From NCBI RefSeq assembly GCF_004403945.1, contig NZ_SOHM01000029.1, positions 38,978-102,977 on the forward strand: DNA of 64,000 nucleotides, in the 5' to 3' direction. This DNA is from Cryobacterium lactosi (GTDB lineage Bacteria > Actinomycetota > Actinomycetes > Actinomycetales > Microbacteriaceae). Positions 56,941 through 64,000 of the stretch are shown here, piece by piece (the first letter of the stretch is position 1; every line of letters starts with the position of its first letter). The notes beneath the pieces are model-generated. The model was not told the origin of the DNA. It made no database searches and saw only the letters and a list, made by a program, of their open reading frames with translations. The position numbers were made by a program, and so were the translations under genes.

Positions 56941-59900
56941 GAGCGCTCCGCCAGGATCTTCTCGAAGTGCGTGTACGCCTGCCGCATGTCCGCCTCACGG
57001 TCGAGCGTGATAAACGGCAATTCGTACGTATATGTGTTTCCAGCGGCGTTGGTCTTGGTGCGCGCTTCGTGATCGATGCGCTCCCCCCTTGAACGCCATA
57101 CGGAGAGCACCGAATTAGGCACCAGGCGACCGTTAAAATCATAGAAGGAAACATTGCGATCGTAGCCGTACAACACTGCGAACTGCGTTCGATAGACCGT
57201 GCACAACTCATCTGCGGTCACCCCCAGCATGAGCGCGACCAGTGCGTCGACCTCGACAAGCAGCTGCCGACGGTCAGACGCTCGGCGTATTGGCGTTCGC
57301 GAGGTCCAGACGCCTTCGACTTCTCCCATTAAGGGTCGGTTCGGATACTCAAGGCCGCCCGCCCAGCACTCATTCAGGAACCCAGGATCGAATCCTTCGG
57401 ACCAAAGGCGCGCGTATGCGCCGGTAAGCGCATTCTGGCGGAGCACCCTGAGCGCAATGCTTGAAAAGAGCAAATGGTCACTACTCACCATCGACAGTTT
57501 CGTCACCACCCCACGGTTCACGGTGGATGGGTCCGTCGCGCGCACCGCGAAGTCGTTGATGAGGGACTCCAGCGACGCGGTTGCTTGAATGAGACCGGCG
57601 GCCGATGACGCGCCCGCGCTCATGACCGCGTTCACATGCGTCGCCCCAGGCGGAATGATTGTTGGGATTAGCGTCCGCTCATTCTTACTCGCGGCCATGT
57701 TTCTCCATGCGACACGGTAGTGGGCGCGGGCAGGCTCTCGGTTGGCACCCCAGTGCGTATAAGCGGCGGCGAACTTCTCGGGATCTACTGCAGGCTTGTA
57801 GGAAGTGACCGGAAGTGCGTCGAATTCTAGTGTTTCAAGGTCGGTCGCTGACCAGTCCTGATTGTGGAGCATCGTCTCGTTGGGCGACTTATTGAAAGGC
57901 GTTGCCACAAACATGTGAGGCCCTTGGAGAATCGCCTCGCCCCAAGAAGGAGCTACGCCCCACGCGACATCGAAGTATCCCTTCGTGCGATCACTCTTCT
58001 CGTGCCAGCCTGCGGAGAACTCGAGTCCCAGATCACCGATTCGACGGCTATGCGAGAGCTTCTCGAGCACAGCTGCAGTTTCTCGATTGACGGCATAAAC
58101 CATTCGTGCCTGCCGAACCGGAACATCGTCTCCCTCAAGCAAGGCGTGCCAAGTCTGAAGAGTGTCGTCGGTCACCGTTGTGATGCGATTTCGGTGGGGA
58201 CGCACGTCCCAGTTCCCCTCGCGATCTTTTAGACCGGGTTCCTCACCGGACCCGTTGTGGAGGTATGAACGGTCGACTACGTCGGGGTGGTACAGATAGG
58301 CCGCCATCTCGAATTTGGGAGCGGCTGCCTCATGCCCATAGACATGAATTCCAAACGATGCCTTGTCGTCAATCTCGAAGAGAATTCTCTCGTTTAGGAA
58401 ATGCCAGTGCCGGCGCAGCCGCGAATAGGCCGATGCACGGAAGAGACCTGCCTTTTCGTCTGTGAAATGCGTCTCGGGGTGAATTAGTGCGCTGGCGCCT
58501 CGCTCGCTTCGGTGCCTCCACGCCTGTTCTATGAAGCACAGATAGAGGTTTGGCTGCATTTTTGTGACGTGCGGGTACTCAGTAGGTGATCCTGCAAAAG
58601 CCGCAATTACCGCAATTTCGCTGGTTCCGTCGATCACGAGATTTGCCACCCCGACGTGCGCAAGCGTCTCGTTTCGCTTCACAGCGATCTGAGCCTGAGT
58701 TGGCTTCACCGTGAGCTGCCACCAAGGGTCGCCTTCAGCAAGTAGGGCGTCCACGTCGGATCGAGGCCGCACCCACGGCGGATTTCCCACCTGAAGGTCG
58801 AAACCGCCCCCCGCGAAAACCGTGGCGAAGTCCAGCTCCCAGTGAAAGAATCCCTGCTGGGCGGCTATGCGTTCGGAAACGGCGAGCCAAGGGTAGGCGC
58901 CGATTGCCTCCTCAATTGGCGCCACCATGGCGAACGCGAGCTCATTGTCCTCTGCCGCGCCAAGCTCAGACCACTGGTTCGAGAGGCCAAGCGTCGTCTG
59001 ACCCTGAGCGGCAAGCTTGGCCTTAACCTCGAAGTGAGTGCCAAGAAGGGCCGTGAGACCGGCGATCCACACGTCCAGACTCGGTGGCTGAGCACCCTGC
59101 GTGAGGGTATCCGTGAGCGGCCAGAACCAGAGGGAGTTCCACGCGTCCATCACACGGCGAAGACGCTGATAGGCGCCGTTGGCGTCAGCGAGTTTGCGCT
59201 CGATTTCTTCACGACTCACGTGAGGTGAGGTCTCGCCAGGCTCGACCGCAGCGGAGACAGCTCCCCAAAGTGGAATTTGGCGGCGAATCTCGCGCTCGGC
59301 AATCTCGAGACGGCGGAGGGCGAACTGCCAGAGCGTCTCCACTCGGTACGACAGATTCACGAGCTGGTCGAGCTGCTTCTTCGTCGGCTTGGCCGCGATC
59401 TGACGACGCCATGCCTTGAGGGCGGCAAGCGCCTCGGGCGCAAGTTCCTTAGCCTCCTTGGCCTCGACTGCGCTGCCCCAGCCCTCGGCCGGAAGGAGGA
59501 AATGGTGGATGGATCCAGCGATACCCGAGGCGATCTTGCCCTCGCGAAGGTCGGTCGCGAGGTCCGACACCGGCACGTCGCGCGGCACGGCCTTGAGCCA
59601 CGCCTTGGAGTTCACTTGGTCGCGGCTGTAGACCGCACGGCGAGAACCGATAAGAGAGTTACCACGCTTGAGGTGGAGCCCGAACCAAGGGGCTTGCAAG
59701 TCCTCAGACATGGTGTCGAGCCAGAGCGAGATCTCCGCAAGCTCAACGGCAGTTCCATTGAGGTCGACGCCATAGACCTGGTGAAGGGCGATCGAGGCCT
59801 TCACCTTCTGCAGTTCCCGCGGGTAGGCATCCGGATCAGTCTTTTCGCCCAGTTCGGCCTGCCGGCGGCGCAGATACTGATCGGCCAGCTGCCGCACTGC

Positions 59901-61643
59901 CTCGAGGGCGAATGCACCGGAGCCGAGCGCCGGCTCACAAACGGTGAGTTCGAGAATCTCGGCGGCCGTCGTGGTTATGCCGTTCTGGTCCAGGAGTTCT
60001 TCGAGCGCCTGCGAGACTGTAAACCGAGTGAGCACTTCGGGTGTGTAGTAGGAGGCTGACTGCTGGCGCTCCCGGCCGGCTAGCCGGAAGACGAAGCTTC
60101 CCTGCGGGTGAATTCGGGCGCGCGTCTCACCCGTGATGGGGTGCGTTTCCTGCACGAAGTCCTTGGGCTCGATGCTTTGTGAGCGTTCGACGGGCACGAC
60201 CCAGGAGCCCTTGTCGGCGTTGCCGTCTTTGGCCACCTCGTAGAGCTCGGTCTCGGCAAAGAAGCCCGTGTACGACATGAGACCTTCGTAGACGGCGCCG
60301 AGCTGGTTAATCCCCAGGTCTGCGTAGCTAATGAAGCCGCGGTCGCGGCCCTTCTGTTCCTTGCTCAGCAGCAGGTGAGCGAGAACCTCCTGGAGCTTGG
60401 CGTCGCTCAGCTTCACCTCGTCGATGTGGGCAGTCGCCTTGGGGAGGAAGAGGTCAGCGCGCAGGCTGTTGAAGACCAGGCCGTCGCGGAGGTCGGACGC
60501 TTCGGAGGGGGTCTCGATAGGCTCGGCCAGCGACCGGTTCGTAACGCCATGTCCCCGATCTACGAGGCGAAAGAGCACCGCCAGGGACTCATAGAGATGA
60601 GTGCCGTTCTCGCCCTGTTCGGTGGCGAGCTTGACGAGGGTCAGTTCGCGGAGGCGGTCGAGGCTGTAGCCCTCCTCGTATTCGCTCGCTCCGACGGGCA
60701 GAACGTTGAGTTCTGGCGAGGCCTCGGCGTAGAGCAGAAACAAGATTCGGTACAGGAATCGCAGCGACTGCTTCGCGAGCGTCTGAGCCTCGCTACCGGG
60801 CAGCGGTTCCAGGCCCTTCCGGCGGCGCCGCGCTACCACATCGTTCGCGATGATCTCGATTGACAGCCGCACGCCCTCACGCAGGTCCTGAGAGACACCG
60901 ACCGTGTGCTTGATCGACTCTTCGAGCACCTGGGACCACCAGATGTCACCCTCCGCATCAGGGGCCAGCGACTCGGCCGACACGCAGGTGAGCGCACGAT
61001 CAATCTCGCCACCCTTTTTTGCATCGTTGCGGGCGACCACCAGTTGCAGGTCGACAGCGAGGTAGCGTCCCTCTGCCCACCGCTCCCGCTCTGCGACGAG
61101 GAGCCACTTCCCGGCGAGGACCAGAGCGAAGATGGGCCCGTCATCCTCGACAAAGATGGTGGAGAGCAGCCGCGCGACCGAGGAGATCGCGTGCTTGTCG
61201 TTGTCGTCAACCTCGAACGGAACCAGCAAGGTGTCGGCATCCCGAGCGAGCAGGTCTTCGAGTGTGTCGACAGGGCGGGCCTCGATGACCACGAACGGTG
61301 AACCGTCGACGAGGCCGGGCTGGGTTACGCGCAGCAGCGGTCCGTTCCGGTCGAAGTGATAGCCGCCGCCGGTGAATCCGAGCACTGTGATCAGAGGACC
61401 GTAGATCTCGTCACGAATGGCCAGGTCGCCATAGCCTGGCGGGAGTGCCGCCAGGCGTGTCTCGAGCTGGGCGCGCATCGCGGTGAACCGGGCCCGCACC
61501 GACGGGGTGCCCTCCGCATCCTGCTCGTCCCATTCCTTGCGACGCGCCAGCGCACGAGCTTGGAACGACTGGGCCTTCGCATCCGTCGTAAAGAAGTGGT
61601 CGCTCAGCCAGCCCTCACCGATGATGATCGCTTCATCTGACAT
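56937..61643 (-). CDS. PglX/Eco57I-type adenine-specific DNA methylase (DrmMI-like)
   Basis: A 1568-aa protein. Residues ~55-300 are a helical/nuclease-like N-terminal region of the type seen in Eco57I-like enzymes. The SAM-binding motif I is EPALGSGAF (570-578) and the catalytic motif IV is NPPW (954-957), so N6-adenine methylation is expected. The C-terminal ~500 residues are the likely target-recognition region (NWDVRPHRNRITTVTDDTLQTWH...). The ATG at 61643 lies 3 bases after the helicase stop, and its own stop region overlaps the next start. Length and context match DrmMI or PglX; a methylase without a separate nuclease subunit fits DISARM or BREX better than a classical system. Confidence 0.92.
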   Translation of the reverse strand: MSDEAIIIGEGWLSDHFFTTDAKAQSFQARALARRKEWDEQDAEGTPSVRARFTAMRAQLETRLAALPPGYGDLAIRDEIYGPLITVLGFTGGGYHFDRNGPLLRVTQPGLVDGSPFVVIEARPVDTLEDLLARDADTLLVPFEVDDNDKHAISSVARLLSTIFVEDDGPIFALVLAGKWLLVAERERWAEGRYLAVDLQLVVARNDAKKGGEIDRALTCVSAESLAPDAEGDIWWSQVLEESIKHTVGVSQDLREGVRLSIEIIANDVVARRRRKGLEPLPGSEAQTLAKQSLRFLYRILFLLYAEASPELNVLPVGASEYEEGYSLDRLRELTLVKLATEQGENGTHLYESLAVLFRLVDRGHGVTNRSLAEPIETPSEASDLRDGLVFNSLRADLFLPKATAHIDEVKLSDAKLQEVLAHLLLSKEQKGRDRGFISYADLGINQLGAVYEGLMSYTGFFAETELYEVAKDGNADKGSWVVPVERSQSIEPKDFVQETHPITGETRARIHPQGSFVFRLAGRERQQSASYYTPEVLTRFTVSQALEELLDQNGITTTAAEILELTVCEPALGSGAFALEAVRQLADQYLRRRQAELGEKTDPDAYPRELQKVKASIALHQVYGVDLNGTAVELAEISLWLDTMSEDLQAPWFGLHLKRGNSLIGSRRAVYSRDQVNSKAWLKAVPRDVPVSDLATDLREGKIASGIAGSIHHFLLPAEGWGSAVEAKEAKELAPEALAALKAWRRQIAAKPTKKQLDQLVNLSYRVETLWQFALRRLEIAEREIRRQIPLWGAVSAAVEPGETSPHVSREEIERKLADANGAYQRLRRVMDAWNSLWFWPLTDTLTQGAQPPSLDVWIAGLTALLGTHFEVKAKLAAQGQTTLGLSNQWSELGAAEDNELAFAMVAPIEEAIGAYPWLAVSERIAAQQGFFHWELDFATVFAGGGFDLQVGNPPWVRPRSDVDALLAEGDPWWQLTVKPTQAQIAVKRNETLAHVGVANLVIDGTSEIAVIAAFAGSPTEYPHVTKMQPNLYLCFIEQAWRHRSERGASALIHPETHFTDEKAGLFRASAYSRLRRHWHFLNERILFEIDDKASFGIHVYGHEAAAPKFEMAAYLYHPDVVDRSYLHNGSGEEPGLKDREGNWDVRPHRNRITTVTDDTLQTWHALLEGDDVPVRQARMVYAVNRETAAVLEKLSHSRRIGDLGLEFSAGWHEKSDRTKGYFDVAWGVAPSWGEAILQGPHMFVATPFNKSPNETMLHNQDWSATDLETLEFDALPVTSYKPAVDPEKFAAAYTHWGANREPARAHYRVAWRNMAASKNERTLIPTIIPPGATHVNAVMSAGASSAAGLIQATASLESLINDFAVRATDPSTVNRGVVTKLSMVSSDHLLFSSIALRVLRQNALTGAYARLWSEGFDPGFLNECWAGGLEYPNRPLMGEVEGVWTSRTPIRRASDRRQLLVEVDALVALMLGVTADELCTVYRTQFAVLYGYDRNVSFYDFNGRLVPNSVLSVWRSRGERIDHEARTKTNAAGNTYTYELPFITLDREADMRQAYTHFEKILAERS

Positions 61644-61646
61644 GCG

Positions 61647-64000
61647 TTACTCCCCCGTGCCGTTCTCATCTGTGAAATCTTGTGGAACCACAACGAGCAG
61701 TGGGCGCACCAACTGCTGGTGTGGCTTCATCGACTCGGCCATCAACCGCTCCTGCTCCACGGTTACGCGGCGCAACTTCAAGTCCTTGACCTGTATGAGT
61801 GCGTTGGCGTCTTCCTCCCACCGGTCAACGCGGCTCGACCAGCGATCGATACGTTGCTCGATGGAGGTCGCCGAAGCATCCGAGAATTGGTCCGCGAGGG
61901 CTCGGGCGGCGCGAACGGCCGGCGCGATGAGCCGTTGCAGGCTGTCTACCGTGACCGGGCCGTGGTTGATCGCCTTTGCACCGGTGAACCCGATGGTTTC
62001 AAGAGCCTCGTGGGCGGTACCGTGGGCGGTCGGCAGCACAAACTCCGGGTTTGAGGGGTCGGGAATCTGAGCCGTGATGTATGAGCTGGCGACCACCTGA
62101 CCACGACGGTTCGTGAGTGTGGCGAACAGCAGCACGGTGGGCGCGTCCACGTCACCGCGCACGGCGAACACCTGGTTGCGTCCCAGGTTCGACAGGGCAC
62201 GGTCACTGGCCCACTCCAGCACGGGATGCAACGGGCCGAGGTAGTGCGCCTCGGGCCACAGTGACGTGCTGGCCTTGTTGTCCCGAGCATCCTGCAACAG
62301 CGCCTTGCCTCGCTGAGGGGAGACGACCAGCTTGAGCTCGTCGATGACATTGCGATCACGTAGGTAGCTCTGCGGTAGCACCTCGAGGCGCTGGGCGAGG
62401 TCACGGGTGGGCGAGAGTGAGACCAAGCCGTGGTTCGGGTATTCGTGCCAGTTCACACCGTTGTCGGCGACGGATGCTGCGGGAGTGGCGAAGGTCGCCT
62501 GAAGCGCTTCGCGGAGGAAGGCTGTGTCGTCGGCGAAGAGGCCACTACCGGCATCCGTCGCACCGGATGCCGCGGCGCTCGGCTGTGTCGAACCCTGACC
62601 GGCGGCAAGTCGCGCCAGCAGAGCGCCGATACTGTCGCCGTTGTCGATCACGTGATCGGGAGTGGGTACCGCCTCATCGAGGTTCTTCTTGCCGGCGAGC
62701 ACCTTGCGGATTTCGTCCTCTTCGACCTTGGCGTCGTACTTGCCCATGAGCGATGCGGCGTCGCCGAGGGCGCTGTGAGCTTCATGCTCGCGCTCGAGCA
62801 CGCGCTTCAGCACGCGGATGTCCCCGGCGAACTTGTCGTTTGAGGGGTCGAGCAGCAGGGTCGTGATCTGCGGGCGTTTCTTCTGGCCGTACCGGTCGAT
62901 GCGACCGTTGCGCTGCTCGATGCGGATGAGGCTCCACGGAATGTCAAAGTGAATCAGCTCGTGGCACTGGGAGTGTAGGTTGACGCCCTCGGAAGCGACA
63001 TCGCCGGTGATGAGCACGCGGATCGGGGATGAGGACTGCTTGAAGCTCTCAACGATTTCCTGCTGCTCAACGTCGGTCAGGCCGCCGTGAAGGACTCGAA
63101 TCTGGTCGTCTTTGAGCTTGAGGTCGGTGAGCAGCTTGGCGCGGAGCCAGTGCAGGGTGGCGACGCGTTCCGAGAAGACGACGGCGCGCTCAGTGCCCTT
63201 GCGGCTGACATCGATCGATTTGAGGTACTCGACGAGCCTCATGTACTTGGCCGAGGGCGCGGAGAGGGCCGCATCCGACAGGTCGGAGAGGTACGCGAGA
63301 GCTTCGCGCTCTCTGGCCTGGCCCCCGTCGGCAGGCGGGGTTACCTTCCTTAGCCGTTCCTTGACCGATTCCTTGAGTGCGGCGGGTGACGACAGGAATG
63401 CCTTTGCGAGCGTCCAGGGAAAGAGGCTGCCGTTGTCGCCCGAGTACGGAGAAGAACCATTTTCGGGGTGGAGCCAGACGTTCGCGAGCTCATCGGCTGC
63501 CGCGTTCTCGGCGGGTGAGGCATCGACGAGGAAGTGCTGAGGCGGCATCCGCTCTGCCCAGTCGGCGCCGACTTCGCGCGCGACCTCTTCACTATGGCGG
63601 TGCCGTCGGATGATGAGACGTTTCACCTCGGACTCGATGATCTCGCCGTCCGGGGTCACAGCGGTGGGTTCGAGCAGGCGGATGAGTTCGGCGAAGGATT
63701 CCTTGTTGCCGTTGTGCGGAGTGGCACTTGCCAAGATCAGGGCTTCGGTGTTTGGCGCGAGGACGCGCGCGAGACGGTTGTTGAGGGTCTTGCCGGTGAT
63801 GTTGTGCGACTCGTCGATCACCACGGCATCCCATTTGTACTTCGCCAGGTGGCTGCGGTATTTCTCCTGCTTGAGCGTGTCGATCGAGATGATGGCGCGC
63901 TTGTAGAGGCTGAAGGGGTTGCGAGTGGCAGGGAGTTTTTGGCGCACGCGTTGGATGCCGACGGAGTCGAGGCGCACGAACGGAAGCGCGAATCGCGTCC
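61647..64000 (-). CDS. SNF2-type helicase (DrmD-like), 5' end outside the window
   Basis: The frame stays open to the window edge, so the N-terminus with Walker A is missing. The visible 784 codons contain motif II AVVIDESHN, motif III ILASATPHNG and the C-lobe RVLITGDVASEGVNLHSQC, and motif VI RIEQRNGRIDRYGQKKRP. This pattern is typical of the HepA-like SNF2 helicases, including DISARM DrmD. The ~350-residue C-terminal region has no helicase motifs. It is the first gene of the visible operon part; the methylase starts 3 bases after its stop. Confidence 0.9.
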   Translation of the reverse strand, partial: TRFALPFVRLDSVGIQRVRQKLPATRNPFSLYKRAIISIDTLKQEKYRSHLAKYKWDAVVIDESHNITGKTLNNRLARVLAPNTEALILASATPHNGNKESFAELIRLLEPTAVTPDGEIIESEVKRLIIRRHRHSEEVAREVGADWAERMPPQHFLVDASPAENAAADELANVWLHPENGSSPYSGDNGSLFPWTLAKAFLSSPAALKESVKERLRKVTPPADGGQAREREALAYLSDLSDAALSAPSAKYMRLVEYLKSIDVSRKGTERAVVFSERVATLHWLRAKLLTDLKLKDDQIRVLHGGLTDVEQQEIVESFKQSSSPIRVLITGDVASEGVNLHSQCHELIHFDIPWSLIRIEQRNGRIDRYGQKKRPQITTLLLDPSNDKFAGDIRVLKRVLEREHEAHSALGDAASLMGKYDAKVEEDEIRKVLAGKKNLDEAVPTPDHVIDNGDSIGALLARLAAGQGSTQPSAAASGATDAGSGLFADDTAFLREALQATFATPAASVADNGVNWHEYPNHGLVSLSPTRDLAQRLEVLPQSYLRDRNVIDELKLVVSPQRGKALLQDARDNKASTSLWPEAHYLGPLHPVLEWASDRALSNLGRNQVFAVRGDVDAPTVLLFATLTNRRGQVVASSYITAQIPDPSNPEFVLPTAHGTAHEALETIGFTGAKAINHGPVTVDSLQRLIAPAVRAARALADQFSDASATSIEQRIDRWSSRVDRWEEDANALIQVKDLKLRRVTVEQERLMAESMKPHQQLVRPLLVVVPQDFTDENGTGE

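Noticed and set aside
48234-64000. Druantia or BREX as the identity of the operon
   Set aside because: A large DUF1998 helicase occurs in Druantia (DruE) and PglX in BREX, but the SNF2-methylase-helicase/DUF1998 order fits DISARM better, and no DruH, BrxC or PglZ protein is visible. It cannot be excluded without profile searches.
1-64000. tRNA, rRNA or insertion sequences
   Set aside because: I looked through the intergenic regions and saw no cloverleaf-like segment, no rRNA sequence and no transposase frame; a covariance-model search could still find a small RNA.

Overview
The window looks like chromosome of a high-GC actinobacterium, most likely a member of the Microbacteriaceae (Cryobacterium-like). 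That is an inference from gene content (PPK2-type polyphosphate kinase, EF-G2, YtrA-type GntR, DUF2510 and Excalibur proteins, sugar ABC operons without their own ATPase) and from GC-rich codon use. No rRNA, tRNA, CRISPR array or insertion sequence was recognised.

Region 1 (1-28 kb) is mostly housekeeping and accessory metabolism. It holds a PPK2-NUDIX pair, small membrane and stress-like proteins, and a LacI-controlled sugar ABC importer coupled to a glycogen-debranching-type glycosidase, with three GATCGATC operators. A YtrA-type regulator follows with a membrane partner, then EF-G2, DoxX, PutP, a quinone oxidoreductase and a SOUL protein. A lower-GC patch carries a membrane protein and a YefM-YoeB toxin-antitoxin pair, and a large secreted protein sits behind an AACCGGTT operator. 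Eight copies of a ~62-bp nested palindrome (core GGGTGGCGCGCCACCC) lie between genes from the left end to 34.2 kb.

Region 2 (28-47 kb) holds a binding-protein ABC transporter of the Fe(III)/aminoethylphosphonate type, a GNAT, a CPBP protease, a DUF2510-HNH-Excalibur protein and a WYL regulator facing a VOC protein. It also holds a divergent carbohydrate locus: an ascorbate-type PTS (IIC, IIB, IIA) and a ROK regulator on the minus strand, with a divergent transketolase and deoC on the plus strand. The ascorbate-specific enzymes UlaD, E, F and G are absent, so the sugar is probably not ascorbate.

Region 3 (47-64 kb) is a defence island. An SRA-HNH modification-dependent endonuclease gene is followed, on the opposite strand, by a tightly packed four-gene operon. 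It encodes an SNF2-type helicase (cut by the window end), a 1568-aa Eco57I/PglX-type adenine methylase, a 2144-aa DEAD-helicase with DUF1998 and a C-terminal nuclease-like domain, and a UvrD-type helicase with a RelE-like N-terminus. The order and domain content resemble class 1 DISARM (drmD-drmMI-drmA-drmB). Here, however, the drmA and drmB functions appear fused, the PLD protein DrmC is missing, and a RelE-UvrD protein stands in the last position. This is the strongest candidate for an undescribed system in the window.
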